Shown one piece after another: positions 37,429 through 45,536 of a stretch of DNA of 64,000 nt (positions are counted from its first letter, which is position 1; every line of letters begins with the position of its first letter). The position numbers were made by a program, and so were the translations under genes. Origin of the DNA: Lysobacterales bacterium PRO7 (GTDB lineage: Bacteria > Pseudomonadota > Gammaproteobacteria > Xanthomonadales > Rhodanobacteraceae); contig QWHH01000001.1 in the NCBI GenBank assembly GCA_021404785.1, positions 220,760 through 284,759 of the forward strand. The letters are read 5' to 3'. A model generated the notes under the pieces. The model saw only the letters and a program-made list of their open reading frames with translations. It had not been told where the DNA came from and made no database searches.

Positions 37429-37920
37429 ATGCAAATTCCACTTCCGAAAAATTTTGTTGCTGCCTTGTCCGGCATGGCGCTGTTGTTTGCCGCGGGTACA
37501 AGCGCGCAGGACGCGGCGCACACGGATCACGCCGCGCACGCACAATCCACGCAAGCCACGACGACTGCCTTGCCGGCCGGACAGCGTTGGGCCACCGACG
37601 CCCCGCTGCGCGACGGCATGCGCCGCATCCGCGAGGCGGTGCAGGCGCTCGGGCATGCCGAACATGGGCATCTGGATTCCGCGCAGATGGCGAACGTCGC
37701 GAAACTCATCGACGCGGCCGTGCAGGACATGATCGCGAACTGCAAGCTAAAGCCCGATGCGGATGCCGCCTTGCACGGCCTGTTGGCGAAATTCATCGCC
37801 GGCGCGCATGCCGCGCGTACGGGGCAGGGCGTGCCTGCGGCCCTGGCGGACATGCGCGGCGCGCTGGCCCGGTATCCGCACCTGTTCGACGATCCGGACT
37901 GGGACGCGTCCGCCCCCTGA
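37429..37920 (+). CDS. DnrO-like periplasmic protein
   Basis: Encodes 163 residues from ATG 37429, preceded by CTGGAGAG. The signal peptide (about 1-27) is followed by a His-rich stretch AAHTDHAAHA that could bind metal. The rest is alpha-helical, with RWATDAPLRDGMRRIREAV, IANCKLKPDADAALHGLLA and RYPHLFDDPDW. From memory these match proteins annotated 'DnrO' in Xanthomonadales, of unknown function but linked by name to nitrate/nitric-oxide respiration genes. The FNR/DNR-type box upstream agrees with that. Confidence 0.65.
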   Translation: MQIPLPKNFVAALSGMALLFAAGTSAQDAAHTDHAAHAQSTQATTTALPAGQRWATDAPLRDGMRRIREAVQALGHAEHGHLDSAQMANVAKLIDAAVQDMIANCKLKPDADAALHGLLAKFIAGAHAARTGQGVPAALADMRGALARYPHLFDDPDWDASAP

Positions 37921-37938
37921 CGCGTCGCGTATTTTGAC

Positions 37939-37967
37939 CGGCGCATGCTGGTTATCGGCGCCGTTTT
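37939..37967 (+). terminator. Weak terminator after the DnrO-like gene
   Basis: CGGCGC (37939-37944) pairs with GCGCCG (37958-37963), followed by TTTT. The stem is short (6 bp) with a 13-base loop, so efficiency is doubtful. Confidence 0.4.
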
Positions 37968-37999
37968 GCGTAATGGGATGTACACACGAGGAAAATCCC

Positions 38000-39061
38000 A
38001 TGCTGCGTCCTATGCGTTTGTTGTTCGTGCCGGTTTTGGCCATCGCGGTCAATGCTCCGCTTCACGCCGATATCCTGATTGGCAGTTGGGGCGATGGCAG
38101 TACGCCGCAGATCATGCGCGCTTTCGCCGATTCCGCGAACGGCAACGTGGCGCCGCTGCGCCAGCTTGGCGGGCCATCCACCGGATTCCTGACCCCCGTC
38201 GGTGGCGTCTACGAGCCGGTGGAAGGCGTGGTTTACGTGGCCGATTTCTACGGTCAGGCGATTCGCGTGTTTCCCGCCGCGGCCGGCGGCGACGTTGCGC
38301 CCAAGCGCGCGCTGACTTCACCCTACGTGGGCCAGGTCCGCAGCATCGCCATCGATGTGACGCACGATGAGATGTTCTTCACCAGCACCTGTTGCGTGTG
38401 GACTTTCGACCGCACCGCGAGCGGCAATGGTTTCTTCAAGCGCTATGTGCAGTGGGGCGGCTTGTCCGGCAGCGTGACCCAGCAGAACTCCCCGAACGGT
38501 CTGGTCTACCTGTCCGCGACCGACCAGTTGGCGGAAACCGATACCGACAGCGCCGCACCCTATACGCCAAAGGTGCTGGTATTCGACCGCACCGCCAGCG
38601 GCAACACGGCGCCAGCACGCGTGATCACGGGCGCAAGCACGCAACTGGGCAGCTACGCGGGCGCACTCGCTTACGATGCGCCTTCGCGCAAGCTGTTCGT
38701 CGGCGCCTATACCGACAACGGCGCTTCGAGCCACTCCGCGCGCGTGCTGGTATTCGACGACACTGCCAATGGCAACGTCGCCCCGCTGCGCGTGATTGGC
38801 GGCGCCAACACCGGGCTGGAATTGTCGGGCAGCGGTTCGATCGGCGGCATTGCGATCGATCCGCAGCGCCAGCGCCTGATCGTCTCGATCTACGACTACG
38901 GCATCGCCGCCAACAGCAAGTTGCTGGTATTCGACATGGCCGCCAATGGCAACGTGCCGCCATTGCAGGCCATCGCCGGCGCGCAGACCGGATTCGCGTC
39001 CAGCCTTGGCGCGCCGATCTGGGTATCGACCGAGCGAATTTTCGGCGACGGCTTCGAGTAG
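38000..39061 (+). CDS. Secreted beta-propeller-like protein with C-terminal IFGDGFE
   Basis: Encodes 353 residues from ATG 38000, with GAGG upstream. After the signal peptide (1-21, ending PLHA) come about five repeats built on 'VLVFDRTASGNxAPxRVIxGAxTxL', a beta-propeller-type blade pattern, with intervening 'GxIAIDxxxxxLFV' strands. The protein ends exactly in IFGDGFE. Secreted or surface location is likely; the ligand is unknown. Confidence 0.8.
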   Translation: MLRPMRLLFVPVLAIAVNAPLHADILIGSWGDGSTPQIMRAFADSANGNVAPLRQLGGPSTGFLTPVGGVYEPVEGVVYVADFYGQAIRVFPAAAGGDVAPKRALTSPYVGQVRSIAIDVTHDEMFFTSTCCVWTFDRTASGNGFFKRYVQWGGLSGSVTQQNSPNGLVYLSATDQLAETDTDSAAPYTPKVLVFDRTASGNTAPARVITGASTQLGSYAGALAYDAPSRKLFVGAYTDNGASSHSARVLVFDDTANGNVAPLRVIGGANTGLELSGSGSIGGIAIDPQRQRLIVSIYDYGIAANSKLLVFDMAANGNVPPLQAIAGAQTGFASSLGAPIWVSTERIFGDGFE

Positions 39062-39149
39062 CCGCGTAGCGGATTCGTCAGCTGCATTCGAACACGGCCA
39101 TGCCAGAGCGCTCGTCGGCCGGATTGAAGTCCGGGTACGAGCGAATCGC

Positions 39150-39178
39150 TTGGCCCTGCGCGCAATGTAGCGTACATT
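39150..39178 (+). promoter_or_regulatory. Predicted promoter of the HU gene, with a palindrome over the -10
   Basis: TTGGCC (39150-39155), 17-base spacer, TACATT (39173-39178), 58 bases before the HU start. AATGTA-GCG-TACATT (39164-39178) is a perfect palindrome covering the -10, a likely repressor site, possibly autoregulatory. Confidence 0.4.
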
Positions 39179-39235
39179 CGCGCTTCCGCATGGCCCGTCG
39201 GCCTGCGCCAACCCCAACATCCAAAGGAAAAGTCC

Positions 39236-39613
39236 ATGGCAACCAAGAAGTCCGCCAAGAAGGCAGCACCCAAATCCGCATCCAAACCGGCTGCGAACAA
39301 GCCGATCAAACAGGCGCTCAGCAAGTCAGGGTTGGTCGAATACATTTCGGACGCGTGTGGCGTCATGGCCAAGGATGTCCGCGCCGTCATGGCAGCGCTC
39401 GAGGGTGCCGTGGTCGGTTCGGTCAACAAGAACGGCGCGCGTACCTTCGTCCTGCCCGGACTGCTCAAGATCACGGTCGCCAGCATTCCGGCCAAGCCCA
39501 AGCGCAAGGGCATCAATCCGTTCACCAAGCAGGAACAATGGTTCGCGGCCAAGCCAGCCTCGGTCCGCGTAAAGGTGCGTCCGCTGAAGAAGCTCAAGGA
39601 CGCCGCCGCCTGA
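39236..39613 (+). CDS. HU-family histone-like DNA-binding protein with basic N-terminal tail
   Basis: Encodes 125 residues, longer than the 90 of standard HU. A Lys/Ala/Pro/Ser-rich extension (KKSAKKAAPKSASKPAANK, residues 4-22) precedes the HU fold (about 25-115). The DNA-binding arm region (LKITVASIPAKPKRKGINPF) lacks the exact RxGRNPxT motif but keeps its layout. It is a nucleoid protein, probably compacting DNA. A putative promoter with a palindrome precedes it. Confidence 0.88.
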   Translation: MATKKSAKKAAPKSASKPAANKPIKQALSKSGLVEYISDACGVMAKDVRAVMAALEGAVVGSVNKNGARTFVLPGLLKITVASIPAKPKRKGINPFTKQEQWFAAKPASVRVKVRPLKKLKDAAA

Positions 39614-39633
39614 TTGGGAGTTGAAAGTGACTC

Positions 39634-39664
39634 GGTCAGCGGAAGTTCCTACATTCCGCTGACC
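39634..39664. terminator. Perfect hairpin between convergent genes
   Basis: GGTCAGCGGAA (39634-39644) and TTCCGCTGACC (39654-39664), 11 bp perfect with a 9-base loop, lying 20 bases after the HU stop. No T tract on either side. It may act in both directions or stabilise the HU mRNA. Confidence 0.5.
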
Positions 39665-39765
39665 ACAGTCTTGCTTCTGCGTTACACCGCCAGCGCATAT
39701 TCGTAATACGGCCGCTCGCGCTTGTCGGGGATCGCGCACAGATCGCCGATGCGGCAGGGATGGAA

Positions 39766-40644
39766 TCAAGTCATCGAACGTGAATCGCGAAACGCCGCGT
39801 ATTCCTCGACGACCCTTTCCGGCGTCTCGACCTGCGGATAGTGGCCTACGCTTTCCAAGATACTGATATCGGGCCGCGGAACGAGTTGCCGGTATCGCTC
39901 GACCATATGCGCGCCGGATACGGGATCGGCAACGCCGTCGATGAGTTTCAGTGGCATGTCCGCGTGTTGCAATGCGCCGACCCATCGTTGCCGGTTCACG
40001 CGCCGTTCGCCGATGTACCGGATCAGCGACGTGTATACGCGAATTCCTTCGTTGTGAACGATCAGTTTCCAGAATGCGTCGATCTGTGCGGGCGTGGGTT
40101 GGGTGCCGGATCCAAAGACCCGGCTAAAACTGCGTGCGAAACGATCGCGCGTCATCACGCGGGTCACCAATCCGCCTGCAGGCGATTGCAGAAGCCGCTG
40201 CACGATCGTGGGACGATGCGTTTCCGGAAACAGGCCGCCATTGAGAAAGCAAACGCTGCGCAGCTTCGGCCTGTCGCCAAGCTCCGGCTGCCGCGCCAGC
40301 AGTTCCTGCGCAACCGTGTCGCCATAGTTGTGCGCGAGAACGTGATATTCGCAAACGCCTTGCAGGCGCAGGAATGATTCTTGGATATCCGCCTGGTCGG
40401 CGACGCGGTATTCGTAGTTCGCAGGTTTGTCCGAGAACCCGAAACCGATCATGTCCACGGCGAGCAAGCGGTAGCGCCGGGCCAACGCCGGCCAGACCGC
40501 CTCCCAGTCCCACGACGCGGTCGGGAATCCGTGGATCAACAACAGCACGGGGGCATCGGTGTTGCCGGCTCCGCGCCAGAAAATCCGGTGGCCGCGGTGG
40601 ATGAAGAAATCGCCAGATGCCCGCCATTCGTCGATTGGGATCAT
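39766..40644 (-). CDS. Alpha/beta hydrolase, MEST-like, with Asn at the nucleophile position
   Basis: Encodes 292 residues. The fold is clear: oxyanion-hole LLIHGFPTASWDW, acid loop GVADPVSG and His in VGHYPQVETPERV. In relatives (MEST-like and epoxide hydrolase/haloalkane dehalogenase types) the nucleophile elbow reads HDYGD or HDWG with Asp. Here it reads LAHNYGDT with Asn106. If the Asn is real and not deamidated, the usual ester-intermediate chemistry would fail. Substrate is unknown. It stands alone, divergent from dusA. Confidence 0.8.
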   Translation of the reverse strand: MIPIDEWRASGDFFIHRGHRIFWRGAGNTDAPVLLLIHGFPTASWDWEAVWPALARRYRLLAVDMIGFGFSDKPANYEYRVADQADIQESFLRLQGVCEYHVLAHNYGDTVAQELLARQPELGDRPKLRSVCFLNGGLFPETHRPTIVQRLLQSPAGGLVTRVMTRDRFARSFSRVFGSGTQPTPAQIDAFWKLIVHNEGIRVYTSLIRYIGERRVNRQRWVGALQHADMPLKLIDGVADPVSGAHMVERYRQLVPRPDISILESVGHYPQVETPERVVEEYAAFRDSRSMT

Positions 40645-40810
40645 AAGACGTTCATGTACTCATCCGTGTACCGCTTCCCACTCATACACACCTTCGCCGA
40701 TGCCATAGTGTAGGACTCCGATGTGTCTACGAAATCCTGGGCGATTCATGTCGGGACCGCGCCACTGTCGAAAATTTCGGTACGCCATTGGCACAGTTGT
40801 GCGGCAAAAT

Positions 40811-40850
40811 CCGCGGGAATGAATGGGAATCAGCGGGAAGATTCGGGAAT
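40811..40850. repeat. Four tandem 10-bp units NNNNGGGAAT at the dusA start
   Basis: GGGAAT, GGGAAT, GGGAAG, GGGAAT recur at exactly 10-base spacing (from 40815). Read on the other strand the unit is ATTCCC, oriented toward the hydrolase gene. The region overlaps the possible dusA starts, so it may be coding or regulatory. Confidence 0.45.
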
Positions 40851-41877
40851 GGTCGAGGCAGCAGAAGTGGCGGAAATCGCAGGAAATAAGGAAAGAGTCT
40901 CTCCGTGGCGGCTTTGTACTGCGCCCATGATGGATTGGACCGACACGCATTGCCGCGTGTTCCATCGCCTGCTGGCGCCGCATGCGCGTTTGTATACCGA
41001 GATGGTGCATGCGCATGCGGTACTGCGCGGCGACCGCGAGCGCTTGCTCGGGTTCGATCCGAGCGAACATCCGGTTGCGTTGCAATTGGGCGGACACGAG
41101 CCGGCGGAACTCGCGGCGGCGGCGCGCATTGGCGTGGAATTCGGCTACGACGAGATCAACCTCAATGTCGGTTGCCCGTCCGATCGCGTGCAGTCCGGCC
41201 GCTTCGGCGCCTGTCTGATGCGCGAACCAGCGCTGGTCGCCGATTGCGTCGCCACGATGCGCGCTGCCGTCCCAATTCCGGTGACGGTGAAATGCCGCAT
41301 CGGTGTGGATGATCAGGACGACTACGAAGACCTGCATCGTTTCGCAGAAGTTCTGGTCACTGCGGGGCTGGAAACACTGATCGTGCATGCGCGCAAGGCC
41401 TGGCTGCACGGCTTGAGCCCGAAGGAGAACCGCGAAATCCCGCCGCTCAACTACGAGCGCGTGTATCGATTGAAGCAGGAGTTCCCGCGGCTCACCGTCG
41501 TCATCAATGGCGGTATCGTCGATGCGGATGCGGCAAAATCTCATTTGCAGCATGTGGACGGCGTGATGCTTGGTCGTGCGGCGTATCACGATCCGTATGT
41601 GCTGGCGCGCGTCGAACACGAATTTTTCGGCACACCGCTGCCGGCGCGCGATGATGTGTTGCGCGCGCTGGAGCCGTACATCGCCGTGCAATTGGGTCGC
41701 GGCGAAGCGTTGCATCACATTGTCCGTCATGTGCTGGGGCTGTACCTGGGCGAACCGGGCGCACGCGCATTCCGGCGTTACCTGAGCGAACATATGCGCG
41801 CATTGGATGCGGATTTCCGCGTAGTCGAAGCCGCGCTGGCAGCCTTGCGCGAGCATGCGCGGCCGCGGGCAGCCTAG
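40849..41877 (+). CDS. dusA: tRNA-dihydrouridine synthase A
   Basis: Encodes 342 residues from ATG 40849. Alternatives are ATG 40819 and GTG 40867, and the first 20 residues are not conserved in the family. It is an FMN-dependent enzyme reducing uridines 20/20a in the tRNA D-loop. The DusA pattern LCTAPMMDWTDTHCR opens the TIM barrel; the catalytic Cys109 lies in LNVGCPSDRVQSGRFGA. Further family segments are VKCRIGVDD, HARKAWLHGLSPKENR and the C-terminal helical RNA-binding domain. Confidence 0.93.
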   Translation: MVEAAEVAEIAGNKERVSPWRLCTAPMMDWTDTHCRVFHRLLAPHARLYTEMVHAHAVLRGDRERLLGFDPSEHPVALQLGGHEPAELAAAARIGVEFGYDEINLNVGCPSDRVQSGRFGACLMREPALVADCVATMRAAVPIPVTVKCRIGVDDQDDYEDLHRFAEVLVTAGLETLIVHARKAWLHGLSPKENREIPPLNYERVYRLKQEFPRLTVVINGGIVDADAAKSHLQHVDGVMLGRAAYHDPYVLARVEHEFFGTPLPARDDVLRALEPYIAVQLGRGEALHHIVRHVLGLYLGEPGARAFRRYLSEHMRALDADFRVVEAALAALREHARPRAA

Positions 41878-41920
41878 CGATTCAGGCCCGATTACATTCC
41901 GCTCACGCTATCATGCGGCC

Positions 41921-42160
41921 ATGGATCGTCGCGCCGCCCTTGTTGCCATTGCCGCCCTCGTGGTGGCCGTGCCGGCATGGGCGGAAAAGACGATCACTTT
42001 GCAGCAAGCCATCGACAAGGTGGAACGCGACACGCATGGCAAGGTGTTGTCCGCAGAGACCAAGCATTTCGGCAGGCACACGATCTACCGCATCAAGGTG
42101 TTGACGCGCGATGGCCAGGTGCGCGTGATCGAAGTACCGGCCGAACAATCCGGATCGTAA
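41921..42160 (+). CDS. Small secreted PepSY-domain protein
   Basis: Encodes 79 residues: signal peptide (about 1-22, ending PAWA) and one PepSY-like unit (ITLQQAIDKVERDTHGKVLSA). The unit has the usual helix followed by strands. It lies 18 bases before the response regulator gene. Small PepSY proteins often precede PhoP/PhoQ-like pairs and may modulate the kinase's periplasmic domain. Confidence 0.82.
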   Translation: MDRRAALVAIAALVVAVPAWAEKTITLQQAIDKVERDTHGKVLSAETKHFGRHTIYRIKVLTRDGQVRVIEVPAEQSGS

Positions 42161-42178
42161 CCAACCAAAGGAACCTCC

Positions 42179-42889
42179 ATGCGCATTCTGCTGGTCGAAG
42201 ACGAAGCGCCGTTGCGCGAGACACTGGCCGCGCGGCTGAAACGCGAAGGTTTCGCCGTGGACATGGCGGCCGACGGCGAAGAAGGCTTGTACATGGGCCG
42301 CGAAGTGCCGTTCGATGTCGCCATCATTGATTTGGGATTGCCGAAAAAATCCGGCATGGAGTTGATCAACGACCTGCGCGCCGCCGGTCAGCGTTGCCCG
42401 ATCCTGATCCTCACCGCGCGCACGAGCTGGCAGGACAAGGTCACTGGCCTCAAACAAGGCGCGGACGATTACCTGGTCAAGCCCTTTCATGTCGAGGAAC
42501 TGCTCGCGCGCATCAACGCGCTGGTGCGCCGTGCCAGTGGCTGGACAAAACCCGTGCTCGAATGCGGGCCGATCGTGCTCGACACCACCGCGCAGACGGT
42601 CAAGGTTTCCGGGCAGGTCGCGGATCTGACCAGTTACGAATACAAGGTGCTGGAGTTTTTGATCCTGCACGCCGGCGAACTGGTGTCGAAAGCGGATCTG
42701 ACCGAGCACATCTACCAGCAGGATTTCGACCGCGATTCGAACGTGCTCGAGGTTTTCATCGGCCGCCTGCGCCGCAAGCTCGATCCGGACAACACGCTCA
42801 AGCCGATCGAAACCGTGCGCGGGCGCGGCTACCGTTTCGCGATCCCGCGCACGGACAACACGCCTGCGCCGCCGCCGGCTGCCGCCTGA
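42179..42889 (+). CDS. phoP: OmpR-family response regulator, PhoP-like
   Basis: Encodes 236 residues. The receiver domain has the acidic pocket (Glu7-Asp8), phospho-acceptor Asp51, Thr79 and Lys101. A winged-helix DNA-binding domain (about 130-225) follows, with the family-typical RLRRKLDP and VRGRGYRF. The C-terminus is Pro/Ala-rich. It is paired with the downstream kinase, ten bases away. PhoP is the closest general match; the signal (magnesium or peptides in enterics) is not established here. Confidence 0.88.
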   Translation: MRILLVEDEAPLRETLAARLKREGFAVDMAADGEEGLYMGREVPFDVAIIDLGLPKKSGMELINDLRAAGQRCPILILTARTSWQDKVTGLKQGADDYLVKPFHVEELLARINALVRRASGWTKPVLECGPIVLDTTAQTVKVSGQVADLTSYEYKVLEFLILHAGELVSKADLTEHIYQQDFDRDSNVLEVFIGRLRRKLDPDNTLKPIETVRGRGYRFAIPRTDNTPAPPPAAA

Positions 42890-42899
42890 TCCGTCGCCA

Positions 42900-44294
42900 A
42901 TGGCGCAGCGCCGCCCGCTGTCGATCCAGGCGCGCTCGCTGCTCGCTGCCGGCATCGCGCTGGCGGCGTTCCTCGGACTGACCGGATTCGCGCTCGACCA
43001 GGCCGTTTACGAAACCCTGCGCAGTGCGCTGCGCGATCGCCTGCAAAGTTACGTCTACGGATACCTCGCCGCTTCGGATGTCGCGCGTTCGCGGCGCTGG
43101 TTGCCGCCGGACGTATCCCCGGATCCACGTTTCGATCGTCCCGACGGCGGCCTTTACGCCGGTGTCGTCGGACCGGTGGAGAACAACGGCAAACTGGCCA
43201 CGAACTGGCGTTCGCTGTCGGCGGTTGCAATGAAATTGCCGTTTGATGGCACGCTCAAACCGGGCGCAGCGGAGTTCGCCGGGCCCGTGCCGGGTGCGGA
43301 TGCCAATGTATACGTGTTCAGTCTTGGCGTGACCTGGGACGTGCCCAATCGCGGCGCAGTGAACCTCACCTTGCACGTGGCCGAGGACGCGCGCCTGCTC
43401 GCGAACCAGCGCGATGTGTTCCGGCGCAGCCTGTTCGAATACCTGGGCGGTCTCGGCGCGCTGCTGCTGGTGTTGTTGCTGGCGACGCTGCGCTGGAGTT
43501 TGCGCCCGCTGCGCCGGATTGCCGACGACCTGATGCGGGTCGAGCATGGCGAGCGCGAGCACCTGTCCACGGCGTATCCGCGCGAACTGGCTGGATTGGC
43601 GGTCAACCTCAATCGCTTCATCGATGGCGAGCGCGAACACCTGGCGCGCTATCGCAACACGCTGTCGGACTTGGCGCACAGTCTCAAGACGCCACTCGCG
43701 GTGATTCGCAACGAGCTCGAATCCGGCGCAGATGGCGAATCGATGCGCTGGACCGTGCTCGAACAATCCGGGCGCATGGACCAGATCGTCGCCTACCAGC
43801 TTGCGCGCGCGGCGGCTTCGGGTCATTCCACGTTCGCCACGCCGATTGCCTTGCAGCCGCATGCGGAAGAGATCGTCGCTGGCCTGGAAAAAGTCTATGC
43901 GGCGAAAAACATCCTGTGTGAATTCGAGATCGACGCGCGTGCGCGTTTTTACGGTGAGCCTGGCGACTTGCTCGAATTGCTCGGCAACCTGCTCGAAAAC
44001 GCATTCAAGTGGGCGCAGCACCAGGTCTTGCTGACTGCGCAGCCAGTGACGACCGCCACCGCGAAACGCGAGGGCTTGCTGATCGTCGTCGAAGACGATG
44101 GTCCCGGCATCGCGCCGGAGAATGTCGATCGAATGTTGCAACGTGGCGTGCGCGGCGACGAACGCGTGCAGGGTCATGGCATCGGCCTTGCCATCGTCCA
44201 GGATCTGCTCAAGGCTTACCGCGGCAAGCTCGAAGTCACGCGCTCGGAAACCCTCGGCGGCGCAAGGTTCGTGGTGCGGATCGAGGCAGCGTGA
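42900..44294 (+). CDS. phoQ: Sensor histidine kinase, PhoQ-like
   Basis: Encodes 464 residues with two membrane helices (about 12-32 and 180-200) flanking a periplasmic sensor domain of about 145 residues, then HAMP-like linker and kinase core. Catalytic motifs are intact: H-box His260 in LAHSLKTPLAV, N-box NLLENAFKWA, DDGPGI and GHGIGLAIV. The sensor domain has fewer acidic residues than the E. coli PhoQ patch, so the ligand may differ. Confidence 0.88.
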   Translation: MAQRRPLSIQARSLLAAGIALAAFLGLTGFALDQAVYETLRSALRDRLQSYVYGYLAASDVARSRRWLPPDVSPDPRFDRPDGGLYAGVVGPVENNGKLATNWRSLSAVAMKLPFDGTLKPGAAEFAGPVPGADANVYVFSLGVTWDVPNRGAVNLTLHVAEDARLLANQRDVFRRSLFEYLGGLGALLLVLLLATLRWSLRPLRRIADDLMRVEHGEREHLSTAYPRELAGLAVNLNRFIDGEREHLARYRNTLSDLAHSLKTPLAVIRNELESGADGESMRWTVLEQSGRMDQIVAYQLARAAASGHSTFATPIALQPHAEEIVAGLEKVYAAKNILCEFEIDARARFYGEPGDLLELLGNLLENAFKWAQHQVLLTAQPVTTATAKREGLLIVVEDDGPGIAPENVDRMLQRGVRGDERVQGHGIGLAIVQDLLKAYRGKLEVTRSETLGGARFVVRIEAA

Positions 44295-44360
44295 TTGCAC
44301 CATCGCACCGCTGCCGCTATCGTGCGCGGCATCCCGCAAGCAATTTTTTCGGAGCCCGTC

Positions 44361-44768
44361 ATGTCGATTCGCTTTCTCGCCAGCCTCGCGCTGGTCATGC
44401 CCGTTGCGGCGTTTGCCGCGGCGCCCGCTGGCGGCAGCTGCGGCAATCAGGACAAGGTTGCGGCCGCGCAGCGGGTCAAGAACACGGCGCATTGGACGAC
44501 GGCCAGCGAAGAAAACAACTTCGGCTACGATGTCTATCGTGGCGCGAGCGAAAAGGGTCCGTTCGTCAAGCTGACGAAGACGCCAATCCTGGGCAATGGC
44601 ACCACGCCGGAAACCCACAATTACGAATTTGCCGACGACAGCATCGATCCGTGCAAGGATTACTGGTACTACGTCGAGTCGATTTCCACGGATGGCGCAC
44701 GTGAGAAGTTCACGCCGGTGTTTCACGTTCCGGCCAAGCGGCATCCGGCGCCTGCGAAAAAGCCCTGA
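44361..44768 (+). CDS. Secreted hypothetical protein with a fibronectin-type-III-like fold
   Basis: Encodes 135 residues from ATG 44361, preceded by GGAG. The signal peptide ends near AAFAAAP. The mature part has an FnIII-like pattern (NNFGYDVYRGASEKGPF, then YEFADDSIDPCKDYWYYVESIS) and two cysteines. A short Lys/Pro tail ends it. It is seven bases before the Wzm-like gene but may belong to neither flanking operon. Confidence 0.6.
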   Translation: MSIRFLASLALVMPVAAFAAAPAGGSCGNQDKVAAAQRVKNTAHWTTASEENNFGYDVYRGASEKGPFVKLTKTPILGNGTTPETHNYEFADDSIDPCKDYWYYVESISTDGAREKFTPVFHVPAKRHPAPAKKP

Positions 44769-44774
44769 CGCGGC

Positions 44775-45536
44775 ATGCGCCTGTACTGGCTGGAGCTGAT
44801 CCTTTTCTCGACCTATGCGGAGCTGCGCGCCGAACGCGCGCGCTCGTACCTCGGGTTTTTGTGGTGGATCATCGAACCGGCCATGAACATGGCCACGTAC
44901 TACCTCGTGTTCGCGGTGGTGCTCAAGACCGGCCAGCGAGACTATGTGCCGTTCCTGCTCGTCGGGCTCACGTTCTGGCAATGGTTCAAGTCCGGTGTCA
45001 GCCATGGCGGACTGTCGATCTGGCAGCAGCTCAACCTGATCCGCCAGGTGCGGTTGCCGCTGCAGGTATTCCCGAGCGTTCAAATCCTCGCCGACACGGT
45101 GAAGTTCGCCTTCATCCTCGCCTTGCTGCTGGTGATCCTGTGGGCCTATGGCTATAAGCCGGACGTCACCTACTTTGCGCTGATCCCGGTGTTGCTGGTC
45201 GAATTGGTCTTCACCGCGGCAGTGGCGTACCTGGTCGGGGCGATGATGCCGTTCGTGCCGGACCTGCGCTTCGTCATCGAGCAGGTGCTGCAGGTGGTGA
45301 TGTTCCTCTCTGGCGTCGTGTTTTCGCTGGATTCAATGCCCCCGGATTTGCGTCGCTGGTTCGAACTCAATCCGATCGTCGAATTGATCGATGCCGCGCG
45401 CGACGTATTGATGTACGCGCGCTGGCCGGATTGGTGGGCGCTCGGACGGGTCACGCTGATTTCATTCGCCTTGTTTGCGCTGGGTGCGTATCTGATCCGG
45501 CGTTACACGCCGCGCTACGTGAAGCTGCCGACATGA
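44775..45536 (+). CDS. wzm: ABC-2 polysaccharide exporter permease (Wzm-like)
   Basis: Encodes 253 residues with six predicted helices. ARSYLGFLWWIIEPAMNM is typical of polysaccharide/polyol-phosphate exporters such as Wzm, KpsM and TagG. It should move a completed, lipid-linked glycan across the inner membrane. The stop overlaps the ATPase start (ATGA). First gene of the export part of the locus. Confidence 0.88.
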   Translation: MRLYWLELILFSTYAELRAERARSYLGFLWWIIEPAMNMATYYLVFAVVLKTGQRDYVPFLLVGLTFWQWFKSGVSHGGLSIWQQLNLIRQVRLPLQVFPSVQILADTVKFAFILALLLVILWAYGYKPDVTYFALIPVLLVELVFTAAVAYLVGAMMPFVPDLRFVIEQVLQVVMFLSGVVFSLDSMPPDLRRWFELNPIVELIDAARDVLMYARWPDWWALGRVTLISFALFALGAYLIRRYTPRYVKLPT

